This document shows, piece by piece, positions 34,546 through 47,033 of a DNA stretch of 64,000 nt. Position numbers and translations under genes: made by a program. This stretch comes from JAKOVR01 sp031415655 (GTDB lineage: Bacteria > Actinomycetota > Acidimicrobiia > Acidimicrobiales > Acidimicrobilacustridaceae), in NCBI GenBank assembly GCA_031415655.1, contig JANOSD010000170.1:49946-113945 (forward strand). The letters are read 5' to 3'. Under the pieces are notes generated by a model that saw nothing but the letters and a program-made list of their open reading frames with translations, was not told the DNA's origin and did not search any database. Each line of letters opens with the position of its first letter. Positions within the stretch are counted from its first letter, which is position 1.

Positions 34546-36343
34546 GCGTGAGCTCAGCCGACGACGTCAGGGGCGGTGAGTCGGAACCCTCGGGAACCTC
34601 CGGAGAGGCGAGGTACCGACCGTGTTTTTCCGCATGCCGCTGCGCGAGGTAACAGGCCAAACCAAAAAGAACACAGACCGCCAGCATCAGATTGCGTTGG
34701 TTCGCTAGGAGGAACGGCGGGGCTTGAATGTTGTTCGGCCACACCAGGAAGCTGGCCAGCAGGCAACCGATAAGAAAGCTGGGACGCCACTTTCCGAGGC
34801 CCGACCCGGCCAAGAGCGCGAATCCCGCCGGCAGGTACCAGGGCCAGACCACGGGCCCAAGTACCACCATGAGGATCATGCTGAGACCGATGGCGTGGGC
34901 GATCCCCACGCGGCCGGACTGGATCAGCAACTTGAAAGCCAGGCCGGCACCAGCGAGCACGCCGGCGAACCGAATCATGCTCACCAACGTGTCGGTGCGG
35001 ACCGACAAACCCACCAGGTTTGCTACATCGGCGATCGCGAACCCGCTGAGCGTGGTGATCGACATGGTGTCCATCACCTTGCCGGTGCTCGAAAGTGCTT
35101 TGATCCATCCGAGGCCGATCCCGGCCATGACGGAAGTGACTGCGATGAACACCGCAGCGAACGCCCCGACCTTGACCATCCCCAGGAGCCGGCGGCGAAA
35201 CAGCACCTTGGTGCCTTCGAACTGCCACGCCAGGATTCCCAACGCCACAATGGCCGGAAGTTTGATCGCCGTGGCCATCGTGAGCAAGGCCACCGCAAGC
35301 CATCGGCGGCCGCGTTTGTGCGCAGCCACACCACAGACCAGGAACCCCATCATGAGCGCGTCGTTGTGGGCGCCTCCGATGAGGTGGTGGATCACCAATG
35401 GGTTGGCGATCCCGACGGCAAGCGCCAACGCCACGGGTTTCCCGAACGACCGGGACATCGAAACGAGGCCGACAATGGTAAGCAGGATGCCCAAGAACGC
35501 CACGGCCCGAAACATCCACACCGAAAGCATGGGGTCGTGGCCGGCGACAACGACCGCTCCTTCGCCGACCATCACCCAGACCGGTCCGTAAGGGGCCGCA
35601 GCGTGACGCCAAAACGGATCGACTTGTTGGACGAAATCGCCCTGTCCAAGCCCGATCGCCGGCCCAACGGCAGTGGGATCGAGGCCCTGGGCCGACATCT
35701 CGCCCTGAGCGGCATAGCTATAGGAGTCGTTGGAGAGCAGCGGCGGGCCGAGCAGGATCGGCGCCACCCACAGGAACGCCACGGCGAGCACCACCCGACT
35801 GCGATGCGCGTCCGATCCGTCCATACGTTCGGAGCGGCGCACGAGTCCGAGCCATCCGACGCAGGAAAGCACCATCCCGAGGGCGAACAAGCTCATCTGC
35901 GTGAGCGAGGCCGAGTCGGTCCAGGCCATGCTCTCCAAACGTGGTGGGCGGGCGATCACCGGAACGTCGAGATGCCACGAGCTCACGGCAAAACGCCAAA
36001 CCGGGGCGGAACCGACGATGATCAGCGAGCCAAGGAGCCCGCTCAGGGCAGCGAGAAAGAGCTTTCCATCCACCCGGGGCCACGACGTTCGGGCGGCGGA
36101 ATCCCGGTGGCCCAACGGTACGGCCGGCTCGTGTGGCGATACCTCTTCGCCCACACCCGTGGCCTCAAATCGCCGGAGGAACAGCGAAAGTCGAGTGTCG
36201 GGCCGAGCGTCGGTCGACGGTGTGGACGGTTCGGATGGTTCGGCCGGTTCGGATGGCTTGACCGAGGGAACATCCGCCGGATCGGTGCGGGTGGTGGCGC
36301 GGATATCGCGCCCCGAGGGCTCGTTCCTGTCGCCGACCATCAT
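34535..36343 (-). CDS. MptB-like polyprenol-phosphomannose mannosyltransferase
   Basis: 602 residues with ~12 hydrophobic helices, in the layout of actinobacterial MptA/MptB alpha-1,6-mannosyltransferases of lipomannan synthesis. The first external loop has the acidic catalytic region (PPLLSNDSYSYAAQGEMSAQ), followed by AAPYGPVWVMVGEG and HHLIGGAHNDALMMG. The first ~70 residues are a cytosolic low-complexity arm with SEPAEPSEPSTPST repeats. ATG 36343 is supported by AGGAGG 5 nt upstream, one of the few clear Shine-Dalgarno sites here. It probably uses a polyprenyl-phosphate sugar to extend an envelope mannan or related glycan. Confidence 0.72.
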   Translation of the reverse strand: MMVGDRNEPSGRDIRATTRTDPADVPSVKPSEPAEPSEPSTPSTDARPDTRLSLFLRRFEATGVGEEVSPHEPAVPLGHRDSAARTSWPRVDGKLFLAALSGLLGSLIIVGSAPVWRFAVSSWHLDVPVIARPPRLESMAWTDSASLTQMSLFALGMVLSCVGWLGLVRRSERMDGSDAHRSRVVLAVAFLWVAPILLGPPLLSNDSYSYAAQGEMSAQGLDPTAVGPAIGLGQGDFVQQVDPFWRHAAAPYGPVWVMVGEGAVVVAGHDPMLSVWMFRAVAFLGILLTIVGLVSMSRSFGKPVALALAVGIANPLVIHHLIGGAHNDALMMGFLVCGVAAHKRGRRWLAVALLTMATAIKLPAIVALGILAWQFEGTKVLFRRRLLGMVKVGAFAAVFIAVTSVMAGIGLGWIKALSSTGKVMDTMSITTLSGFAIADVANLVGLSVRTDTLVSMIRFAGVLAGAGLAFKLLIQSGRVGIAHAIGLSMILMVVLGPVVWPWYLPAGFALLAGSGLGKWRPSFLIGCLLASFLVWPNNIQAPPFLLANQRNLMLAVCVLFGLACYLAQRHAEKHGRYLASPEVPEGSDSPPLTSSAELTLSP

Positions 36344-36425
36344 TTCTGCCTCCTACCGGACAAATCGTTACCCAACCGTAATGGATCGGCCCGGGAACTC
36401 GAGGCATCGTAACGCTCGCGAGCGT

Positions 36426-36580
36426 TTACCTCACGTCGGGAGCGAGCAGCAGCGCGGCCAGGGGAGGCAACGCGATCTCCACCGACCAGGGATGGCCGTG
36501 GGCGGGTTGGTCGCTCACGTTCAAGTGCTCGTGGGGGCCGGTCCCTGAACCGCCAAACTCCACGTCGTCGCTGTTGGCGA
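36426..36580. repeat. 155-bp direct repeat of the glgB 3' end (outer copy)
   Basis: About 97 % identical to 39040-39194 in the same orientation (four or so mismatches). It carries the last ~50 codons of glgB and nothing upstream of them, so it is a gene fragment. It marks the left border of a lower-GC island. Confidence 0.9.
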
Positions 36581-36721
36581 ACCCAGTCCGTCCAACGAGC
36601 GGACGTGTTCGTAGTCCACTCCCGATCAGAACGACGGTGAGGCCGCCGCCATGGCCGGGACCATCGAATGCTTCCGTGCTCTGGCGAGGGATCTGGCCCG
36701 TCTGCTCAAATCAGATCGACC
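36581..36721. other. Island DNA without a recognised gene
   Basis: Between the glgB-end repeat and the lipoprotein stop. A plus-strand frame ends here (ATG 36651 to TAA 36725; 24 codons reading MAGTIECFRALARDLARLLK and so on). Upstream it is closed by a TAG after 12 codons. It looks like the tail of a lost gene rather than a working ORF. Confidence 0.4.
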
Positions 36722-37420
36722 CTAAGACCCTGCCTTCGTGGCTTCTTTCGCCTTGTCGGCGATGGCCTTGCGCTCCGCCACCAGAGCCTCTATTTCCGCT
36801 TCGGTGGTGGTAACGCCAGTTTCGCTGAAAGCAGCCGAAAACGAGTCTCCGTCCTGGACGAAAATCTGGTTGGGGGTGTACATCGTTGAGCCATCGGCGT
36901 AGACGACCCCGTACCCGGAGAACGCCGAGATGTTGCTACCGACCGCCAGCTTTTCTAGCGCTTTGGAGGCATCGGATTCTGTCTTTGCCGCCCCGGAGTC
37001 TCCTCCCAGGATTCGAAGGATGACCACGTCGCCTGCAACCACTGTTCCAAAGTGACTCGTCTTTACACGAACGCTTACCGGGGTCGAGACGATGCTGAGG
37101 AGCAAAGGATCTGCGGGATTGAGCCCCGACTTCTTGATTGCCTCCGGTGAGGGTTGCGGAACGGCCGGCTTTCCAATCTCTTCAACGACTCCGCTGAATC
37201 CTTCTGAGTTTACTCGGGTGACGATCGCAGAGCGCGCGTCCTGAGGGAGCGTAAAAGTGAGAATTTTGTTCGACTCGACCACCGTATTTTCCAGCCTTGT
37301 CGTTGGCGCTACCGTCCCGGAACTCGCCGTCGTGGTGGGCGTAGACGCGCAGGAGAGGGTCCCCACTGCTGCGCCGAGGCTCGCAAGTATTGCCAGTTGG
37401 ACACGTTTTGGATTCGACAT
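36722..37420 (-). CDS. Putative secreted lipoprotein of unknown function (island)
   Basis: 232 residues. The signal region is RVQLAILASLGAAVGTLSC with Cys at about residue 24, then a Thr/Ser-rich spacer (ASTPTTTASSGTVAPTT). The mature part has alternating beta-type segments (VSVRVKTSHFGTVVAGDVVIL, SAFSGYGVVYADGSTMYTP) and a charged C-terminal helix (EAEIEALVAERKAIADKAKE). No family recognised. GC is lower than in neighbouring core genes. It lies 10 bp after the protease gene and probably shares its transcript. Confidence 0.6.
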   Translation of the reverse strand: MSNPKRVQLAILASLGAAVGTLSCASTPTTTASSGTVAPTTRLENTVVESNKILTFTLPQDARSAIVTRVNSEGFSGVVEEIGKPAVPQPSPEAIKKSGLNPADPLLLSIVSTPVSVRVKTSHFGTVVAGDVVILRILGGDSGAAKTESDASKALEKLAVGSNISAFSGYGVVYADGSTMYTPNQIFVQDGDSFSAAFSETGVTTTEAEIEALVAERKAIADKAKEATKAGS

Positions 37421-37430
37421 GTTGGCTCCC

Positions 37431-38080
37431 TTAGTACATTCCGGACGAGTTCATTCCAGCGATATCATCGCTGTTTATATACCACTTCTGCGTGAAATCA
37501 ACGTTCATGACAGAGGATTGCTCAGCGGTGGTCATTGGCCCACATCCGGCGGGGTGATCGAGACCATGCGCATGGCCATATTCGTGCAACAACACCGTTC
37601 GCAACTCGGCGGGCCTTGCCGCTGCATTGAGCGTTCCGTCGGTGAACCACTTCCAAGAATTGTTGTAATACACTCCCGCAGTACTGTGAGTTGGGTTCCC
37701 GGAAACGGCCGTGACGCCCGGCGCGTCACCGAGGCCGATCGCAACGGTGTCATAGAAGCCGGTGGTAAACGCCCAGACAAGTTCGTCCCGGTTTAACTGA
37801 ACGGATCCGACATTGAGGTCGAAGCGTCCATTCCAACCAAGTGCTGCGGACGACACGGCAGCCTGATGTGGTCGGCGAGTTCCACCGGTACATTGCTTCG
37901 AACGGCGATCGAGAGGTTTGAGTAAGTCGCCCAACGAGAGGGGATCGGGCAATAGGCTTCGGCGGGGCTTGCGGACATCACCGCGATGACACCGCTGGCA
38001 CTGATCAGTGTGGTTGCCGCAGCAACAAGGTGTGTACTCCGTTTCGCTCGGGTACCTGGTGCTTGATCATTCTCGGTCAC
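37431..38080 (-). pseudogene. Matrixin-like zinc metalloprotease, frameshifted
   Basis: The 5' frame (from ATG 38080) encodes a Sec-type signal peptide (LISASGVIAVMSASPAEA) and the first ~38 mature residues (YCPIPSRWATYSNLSIAVRS, NVPVELADHI). The protein continues in the next frame from about 37863 (AAVSSAALGWNGRFDLNVGS). The catalytic part has the complete zinc motif HEYGHAHGLDH (HExxHxxGxxH) and a Met-turn-like VMNVDF. A single missing base near 37863-37866 would restore one ORF of about 215 residues. So it is a pseudogene, a sequencing error or a frameshift-regulated gene. Intact, it would be a secreted protease. ATG overlaps the ACP-GNAT stop (ATGA). Confidence 0.7.
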
Positions 38081-38934
38081 GTATCGATCCCTTCATCATT
38101 CGGGGTAGGTAAGATTTGGTGCCACCAGAGGTCAGCGAGTTTCATAAATGGCTCTCGGTAAGCCGCAATGATCGCGACATCGACGTACCGGCCTTCGAAG
38201 TAGGCGTGGCCTCTCATTCGGCCTTCTTCTTGCGCGATTTCTGCTCCGTAGTCGGTAAGGAATCCAAGGTTGTACTCGGGAACCTCGAAATACAGTTTCC
38301 GGAAGGGCCACGATCGAAAGAGGTGATCGACGAAGAGACAAAGCCCTTCAGTCATGTGGCCGCCACCAGGCCCCTTGAAGTCCGCCCGATAAAACGCGAC
38401 GTACGCATATCCAGCTTCATGGTTTGCGCTATAGGCCGACACCAGCCCGACGAGTTGGTCCGATCGGCTATCGGTTACCGCCAGTTGAGTGAGCGTTCCA
38501 GCGTGGAACGAGTCACGAAAGGCTTGTGGGCTCGGGATCGTCCCCCGAAATCTCCACCTGACCGACGACTTTGGATCGATCGCCGCTCGGTAGAGGTCTT
38601 CCATATCCCGCTGTTCGACTGGCCGTAGGCGGACCTGCGTGGAGACGAGCCCCTGGCGGTCCGGAATCGGTCCGGGTGGCGTACCGCCATTGGCGACGAG
38701 CTTGGTGTGCCAGTCGAAGAGTTCACCGGCGGTCTCAATCGTGGCAAGGAGGTCGCTCGGAGCACCGGGAAGGAGCAATTCGATAGCTCGCTGCAACGCA
38801 ACACGATCAAAAGACCCGAATCCATCCAAATCCGCGATCCGGTGGGTCGGCTGAAGATCGCGGGGCAACGCACGCACGAGACCCGAGAGCCGAGCTGCGA
38901 AAATCCCCCAGTCTGCTTCAAGTCCCGACACCAT
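38077..38934 (-). CDS. Acyl-carrier-like domain fused to GNAT acetyltransferase
   Basis: 285 residues from ATG 38934, which has GGGAGG about 8 nt upstream; an ATG at 38967 is also in frame. Residues ~15-75 read as an acyl-carrier-protein-like helix bundle (LDGFGSFDRVALQRAIELLL, LLATIETAGELFDWHT), where GSF replaces the usual DSL around the phosphopantetheine Ser. Residues ~95-275 are a RimJ/RimL-type GNAT domain (VRLRPVEQRDMEDLYRAAID, QLVGLVSAYSANHEAGYAYV, GGHMTEGLCLFVDHLFRSWP). The pair suggests acyl transfer to an amine within one protein. It is the first gene of the island operon; its GC is low for the genome. Confidence 0.7.
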   Translation of the reverse strand: MVSGLEADWGIFAARLSGLVRALPRDLQPTHRIADLDGFGSFDRVALQRAIELLLPGAPSDLLATIETAGELFDWHTKLVANGGTPPGPIPDRQGLVSTQVRLRPVEQRDMEDLYRAAIDPKSSVRWRFRGTIPSPQAFRDSFHAGTLTQLAVTDSRSDQLVGLVSAYSANHEAGYAYVAFYRADFKGPGGGHMTEGLCLFVDHLFRSWPFRKLYFEVPEYNLGFLTDYGAEIAQEEGRMRGHAYFEGRYVDVAIIAAYREPFMKLADLWWHQILPTPNDEGIDT

Positions 38935-38988
38935 TCCTAGACCCTCCCATCGGTGATCCCCCCCCATGGGGGCTCAAACTGATCTTAA

Positions 38989-39004
38989 GTGTGTGTGTGT
39001 GTGT
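38989..39004. repeat. (GT)8 dinucleotide tract
   Basis: Sixteen bases of GT repeat upstream of the ACP-GNAT gene, between it and the glgB end. Slippage here could change promoter spacing. Confidence 0.8.
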
Positions 39005-39038
39005 CAAGTCATTCGCTGCTCCTTGTTGGAGAAAGTCC

Positions 39039-40964
39039 CTACCTCACGTCGGGAGCGAGCAGCAGCACGGCCAGGGGAGGCAACGCGATCTCCACCGACC
39101 AGGGATGGCCGTGGGCGGGTTGGTCGCTCACGTTCACGTGCTCGTGGGGGCCGGCCCCTGAACCCCCAAACTCCACGTCGTCGCTGTTGGCGAGCACCAC
39201 CCATGGGCCCGGTACCGGCACGCCGATCCGGTAGCCCTCGCGCACCAGCGGGGTGAGGTGCGTCACCACAAGAACTGGGCGCTTCCGCTCCGACGTGGCG
39301 GGAGTCTCGTCGACGGGGGCCTCATCAGGTGACAGACGCAGCCAGGAAAGCACGCCGGCTTCGTGGTCTGACGTATCGATCCACACGAAACCAGCGGGAT
39401 CGTTGTCGGCTCGGTGCAACGACGGCTCGGAGCGGTACACGTGGTTGAGGTGGGCAACCCAGGCTGCCACGCCGGCATGGGCGGGATCGTCGAGCAGATG
39501 CCACGGCAGCTCGAAATCGTGGTTCCACTCCCGGGGATCGGCGATCTCCGCCCCCATGAACAACAACTTCTTGCCGGGCAACCCCCACTGGTATCCGTAG
39601 AGGGCGCGGAGGTTGGCGAATTGCTGCCAACGATCGCCCGCCTGCTTCGCCAACAACGATCCCTTGCCGTGCACCACTTCGTCGTGACTCAACGGCAGCA
39701 CGTAGTTCTCCGTGAAGGCATACACCGCCCGAAAGGTGAGCTGGTCTTGATGATGGGCGCGGTGCACAGGTTCACGCTCGAAGTAGTGGAGCGTGTCGTG
39801 CATCCACCCCATGTCCCATTTGAAACCGAAGCCGAGCCCACCCACATCCGTCGGACGGCTCACCATCGGCCACGCGGTCGACTCCTCAGCGAACGACTGG
39901 GTATCGGGAAACTCCCGATACATCGCCTCGTTCAGCGACTTGAGGAAACGGAGGGCGCCGATGTTCTCGTTGCCTCCGTGTTCGTTCGGCACCCACTCGC
40001 CAGCTTTGCGGGAGTAGTCGAGGTAGAGCATGGATGCCACGGCATCGACGCGCAGGCCGTCCACGTGGAACCGCTCCAACCAGCTCACCGCCGACGACAG
40101 CAGAAAACTCCGAACCTCGTGGCGGTCGTAGTTGAAGATGAGGCTGTGCCAATCGGGGTGGAATCCGAGGCGGGGATCGCTGTGCTCAAACAGATGGGTG
40201 CCATCGAACGAGCCCAGACCAAACTCGTCGGCGGGGAAATGACTCGGTACCCAATCGAGCAGCACGCCCACCCCCGCCTGGTGGAGCACATCCACGAGGT
40301 AGGCGAAATCGTCGGGCGTGCCGAACCGGCTGGTGGGGGCGAAATAACCCGTGGTCTGGTAGCCCCAGCTCCCGTAGAACGGGTGCTCCATCACCGGAAG
40401 GAGTTCCACGTGGGTGAACCCAAGCGCCGTCATGTGGGCGGCGAGCGGCTCGGCCACCTCTCGGTAGTTGAGGCTGCGCAGCTCACCGGAAGCATGACTG
40501 TGGCGCCACGAGCCGAGGTGAAGTTCGTAGATGCTCATCGGCGCGTCGTGACGATTCACGCCATGCCGGTCGGCCATCCACGCCTGATCGTTCCACTGAT
40601 AGGAAGGACGATGCAGGATCGATGCGGTACGAGGCGGTTGCTCGGCGAACGAGGCGAAAGGATCGGCCTTGTCGACCACATGCCCGCCATGCTGCGACCG
40701 GATCCGGAACTTGTAGCGGTCGCCCACCGACGCCGAAGCAAAGGTTCCCGTCCAGATCCCGGACGAACCAACCGGCTCCAGCACGGACACTCCGTCGGTC
40801 CATTGGTTGTAGTCACCGATCACATCTACTCGCTCCGCGTTCGGTGCCCACACCGCAAAACGGGCGCCGCCATCATCGAGCACGTGACCGCCAAGCACAT
40901 GATGAAGGAAACAATGGGTGCCCTCATTGAACTGCCAGAGATCGTCGTCAGTCAGTTCACGCAT
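39039..40964 (-). CDS. glgB: 1,4-alpha-glucan branching enzyme
   Basis: 641 residues from ATG 40964. It forms alpha-1,6 branches in glycogen. A CBM48 domain (GARFAVWAPNAERVDVIGDY) is followed by a GH13 barrel with YELHLGSWRH, DGLRVDAVASMLY (nucleophile Asp), FAEESTAWP (Glu) and LPLSHDEVVHGKGS (Asp). The C-terminal beta domain ends at 39039. The ATG is 4 nt after the malQ stop, so the gene is the last of the treS-mak / malQ / glgB operon. Its last ~50 codons are present again at 36426-36580. Confidence 0.96.
   Translation of the reverse strand: MRELTDDDLWQFNEGTHCFLHHVLGGHVLDDGGARFAVWAPNAERVDVIGDYNQWTDGVSVLEPVGSSGIWTGTFASASVGDRYKFRIRSQHGGHVVDKADPFASFAEQPPRTASILHRPSYQWNDQAWMADRHGVNRHDAPMSIYELHLGSWRHSHASGELRSLNYREVAEPLAAHMTALGFTHVELLPVMEHPFYGSWGYQTTGYFAPTSRFGTPDDFAYLVDVLHQAGVGVLLDWVPSHFPADEFGLGSFDGTHLFEHSDPRLGFHPDWHSLIFNYDRHEVRSFLLSSAVSWLERFHVDGLRVDAVASMLYLDYSRKAGEWVPNEHGGNENIGALRFLKSLNEAMYREFPDTQSFAEESTAWPMVSRPTDVGGLGFGFKWDMGWMHDTLHYFEREPVHRAHHQDQLTFRAVYAFTENYVLPLSHDEVVHGKGSLLAKQAGDRWQQFANLRALYGYQWGLPGKKLLFMGAEIADPREWNHDFELPWHLLDDPAHAGVAAWVAHLNHVYRSEPSLHRADNDPAGFVWIDTSDHEAGVLSWLRLSPDEAPVDETPATSERKRPVLVVTHLTPLVREGYRIGVPVPGPWVVLANSDDVEFGGSGAGPHEHVNVSDQPAHGHPWSVEIALPPLAVLLLAPDVR
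39040..39194. repeat. 155-bp direct repeat of the glgB 3' end (inner copy)
   Basis: The copy inside intact glgB. With 36426-36580 it brackets the island. Confidence 0.9.
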
Positions 40965-42435
40965 CGGTCGAACTCCACGAACTCTGCGCTTCTCGACGAG
41001 CCGCATCGAGCCTTTTCAGCGGCTCGGCCACTCGCCCGTCGTCGGCCCAGTGTTCGATCGCCGTCGGGAACCGGTGCACCCAATTCGGCCTTGAGGCCGG
41101 GGTGCCGGGGATGTTCTGCGGCTCGGTCTCTCCCCACAGATCATCGAGGGACACCAGCACGACGGCGGCATCGGTGTGGCCGAGCGCCGTCACGATGTCG
41201 GCATGCACGGCAACCGGCTCCAGCGATGGATCACGTTCGCCGAGCCACGCCGCGAATGTGGGCGTATCGTGGGTATCGAGGCAGACCACCGCGCTGACCG
41301 GGGGCGTGAACGGTCGTCCGCCCCACCAGGAATCGACCTCGAACTCGGCCACCCACATGCCGAGCAGACCGTGTTCACGCATGGCGGCGCGCACTTCGTC
41401 GGGCACCGTGCCGAGATCTTCGCCCACAACCCAACAATCGTGGCGATGCGATTCGATGCACAGCACGGCGAGCAGAGCTTCGAACGGATACCGCACATAC
41501 ACCCCGTCTTGGGCGGACGCGGAACTCGGTACCCAGTAGAGCCGGTAGAGCCCCATCACGTGGTCAATGCGCAGTATTCCGGCTACGGCCATGTGGTGTC
41601 GGACCACATCCCGGAAGTGCCACACGCACGCTGGATCGAGGGGTTGTGTGGGTGGGAACCCCCAGTTCTGGCCCTGATCGAAGAACACATCGGGTGGTGC
41701 GCCGACGGCCGTGTCCGGCGCGAAGAGTGACGGTTGTTCGGTGGTGTCGATCCCGCCGGGATGCGCACCCAGCGGCAGATCGAGATACAGCCGTTGCCCG
41801 CGGGCCCGAAACGCGTCGGCCACCGCCATCAACTCATCGCTCGGGCCGCGACCCGGATCCTGTGCATACTGATCGGACCACCGAAGGCGACTCATCGGCG
41901 AATACGGGCTGGAGTCGTCCGGGGCGGTGACGAGCAATGGCAGCGTTCCCACGATCGTGCCACCGAACTCCGCCATCAACTCGCCCACCAGGTTCAAGTC
42001 CGCGTACACCGGATCGCTGCCTGCTTCATGGGTGATCGAATAGAGCGGCGCGAACACGCCCCAAACGCGCTCCCCCAGTTTCGGGCCGACCACCCGTTCC
42101 GGCGCCACGATCACCGGCTGGCGGTGGAGAACCACCGCCCCATGATCCACCACGGTGACGGTGTGATAGCCCACGACATGCGGACCATCGATGGTGACCT
42201 GCCCGGTGCCGGCCACCGGCACGTGCGCCACCTGCCCCTGTTCCGTCGTGAAGGTGACCAGTTCAGCACCATCGGGCACGGGCACAACGATCGGGCCGTC
42301 GCCCCACACCACCATGGGCATCAGTCCGGTGGAGGTCGACGCATCCAAGGCCTTTTGTACAGCGGCAACGCCATCGGCCGACGCGTCGTGCCAATGCCCT
42401 TCGACATCCCAATAGCCGGGCTCGATGACGGTCAT
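40957..42435 (-). CDS. malQ: 4-alpha-glucanotransferase (amylomaltase)
   Basis: 492 residues, GH77. It transfers glucan segments between maltodextrins and releases glucose. Visible motifs: YSPMSRLRWSDQYAQDPGRG, GILRIDHVMGLYRLYWVPSS (nucleophile Asp), VVGEDLGTVPDEVRAAMREH (Glu) and LDTHDTPTFAAWLG (Asp). The N-terminal ~140 residues form a beta-rich extension. ATG 42435 begins 4 nt after the treS-mak stop. It replaces the GlgE step usually found beside TreS-Mak, so maltose produced by TreS could enter the glucan pool through MalQ. Confidence 0.93.
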   Translation of the reverse strand: MTVIEPGYWDVEGHWHDASADGVAAVQKALDASTSTGLMPMVVWGDGPIVVPVPDGAELVTFTTEQGQVAHVPVAGTGQVTIDGPHVVGYHTVTVVDHGAVVLHRQPVIVAPERVVGPKLGERVWGVFAPLYSITHEAGSDPVYADLNLVGELMAEFGGTIVGTLPLLVTAPDDSSPYSPMSRLRWSDQYAQDPGRGPSDELMAVADAFRARGQRLYLDLPLGAHPGGIDTTEQPSLFAPDTAVGAPPDVFFDQGQNWGFPPTQPLDPACVWHFRDVVRHHMAVAGILRIDHVMGLYRLYWVPSSASAQDGVYVRYPFEALLAVLCIESHRHDCWVVGEDLGTVPDEVRAAMREHGLLGMWVAEFEVDSWWGGRPFTPPVSAVVCLDTHDTPTFAAWLGERDPSLEPVAVHADIVTALGHTDAAVVLVSLDDLWGETEPQNIPGTPASRPNWVHRFPTAIEHWADDGRVAEPLKRLDAARREAQSSWSSTDA

Positions 42436-42439
42436 GGCA

Positions 42440-45844
<3,405 letters not shown>

Positions 45845-45853
45845 GGAGCCGTG

Positions 45854-45859
45854 AGTCTA
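45854..45859 (-). promoter_or_regulatory. Candidate -10 element for treS-mak operon
   Basis: TAGACT on the minus strand, 9 nt before ATG 45844; leaderless or nearly so. Confidence 0.4.
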
Positions 45860-45956
45860 GGAGCGTGGTCTGATGCAGTTCACCCCGCCACAACGGAAGC
45901 GGAACGGGCATCGACGGCGTCTGCAATGGGCGAGTACCCCGGTGAGGGTCTACCGG

Positions 45957-45962
45957 TAACGT
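45957..45962 (+). promoter_or_regulatory. Candidate -10 element for the aldo/keto reductase
   Basis: TAACGT with 6 nt before ATG 45969; predicts a leaderless mRNA. Confidence 0.4.
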
Positions 45963-45968
45963 GCGGGG

Positions 45969-46964
45969 ATGCCCAACGCCACAGACACCATCACCCTTGC
46001 CGGTTCCAATGTGGAGGCCACACCGCTGGGAGTTGGCACGTGGGCCTGGGGCGACAAAACCACGTGGGGTATGGGTGGCTACGACGCCGATCTCAGCGAG
46101 GGAACGATCGCCGAGGCGTGGGAGGCGTGCCTCGCCGAGGGCGTGACGTTTTTCGATACGGCGGAGGTCTACGGGAAAGGAGAGAGCGAACGCATCATCG
46201 GCCGCCTGCTTGCCGCCACCCCCGCCGACCAACGAGCGGGCGTGGTTATCGCCAGCAAGTGGTTCCCGCATCCGCTGAAGCTGAAGCCCGAGACGGCGAT
46301 CGTCGAAGCCGCTCGTGCCAGCGCCGAACGGCTCGGCATCGAACGGATTCACCTCTATCAGATCCACGGACCGATCAGTTTGCGCGGGCACGGCGCACTG
46401 GCTGACGGCCTCGCGGCGGCACACGAGGCCGGCTACATCGATGCCGTCGGGGTCTCGAACTACTCGATCAAAGAAACTCGATCGATGGCCAACGAGCTCA
46501 CCAAACGGGGACTGGCCCTAGCCACGAACCAAATCGAGTTCTCGCTTCTCCGTCGACTTCCCGAAACGTCGGGCCTGGTGGCGGCGTGCCTGGAACTCGG
46601 CGTCACGCCGCTGGCCTACTCGCCTATCGGCCAAGGTCGGCTGACCGGGAAATACTCCGCCGCCAACCCGCCCCCCGGCAAACGAAACTTCTCGGCCCAT
46701 CCCATGGAGAAAGTGGATCCGATCGTCGAAGAATTGCGGCGTATCGGCCAAGTCCACGACAACCGTACCCCGAGTCAAGTGGCACTGAATTGGCTGATGA
46801 CGAAAGGCGCCATCCCGATCCCGGGGGCCAAAAACGCTGGGCAAGCCCACGACAATGCCGGTTCGCTCGGGTGGGATCTTCGACCTGAGGATATGGCCGC
46901 CCTTGATCGGCTGGCGCTTACCGGTGCTCGCTCGTTTTTCAACCGATTCTGGCAACACGGCTGA
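45969..46964 (+). CDS. Aldo/keto reductase
   Basis: 331 residues, a TIM-barrel NAD(P)H oxidoreductase. Visible are the catalytic Asp/Tyr (FFDTAEVYGKGESERIIGRL), the Lys region (VVIASKW), the His (LYQIHGP) and the C-terminal cofactor loop (TKGAIPIPGAKNAGQAHDNA). This fits the family that uses carbonyl or sugar-aldehyde substrates. The pattern resembles the plant/actinobacterial YakC-type rather than the glucose-induced group; the substrate is unknown. The end of the gene lies in an 18-bp tandem repeat. Confidence 0.88.
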   Translation: MPNATDTITLAGSNVEATPLGVGTWAWGDKTTWGMGGYDADLSEGTIAEAWEACLAEGVTFFDTAEVYGKGESERIIGRLLAATPADQRAGVVIASKWFPHPLKLKPETAIVEAARASAERLGIERIHLYQIHGPISLRGHGALADGLAAAHEAGYIDAVGVSNYSIKETRSMANELTKRGLALATNQIEFSLLRRLPETSGLVAACLELGVTPLAYSPIGQGRLTGKYSAANPPPGKRNFSAHPMEKVDPIVEELRRIGQVHDNRTPSQVALNWLMTKGAIPIPGAKNAGQAHDNAGSLGWDLRPEDMAALDRLALTGARSFFNRFWQHG

Positions 46965-46998
46965 TTCTGGCCACACGGCTGATTCTGGCCACACGGCT
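46945..46998. repeat. 18-bp tandem repeat, three copies, across the AKR stop
   Basis: Unit GATTCTGGCCACACGGCT; the first copy has one change and contains the last codons of the reductase, with the TGA at the copy 1/2 border. Confidence 0.85.
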
Positions 46999-47033
46999 GC
47001 ACGATCTACCTCCGGCTGCACCTCAGCCGCCGC

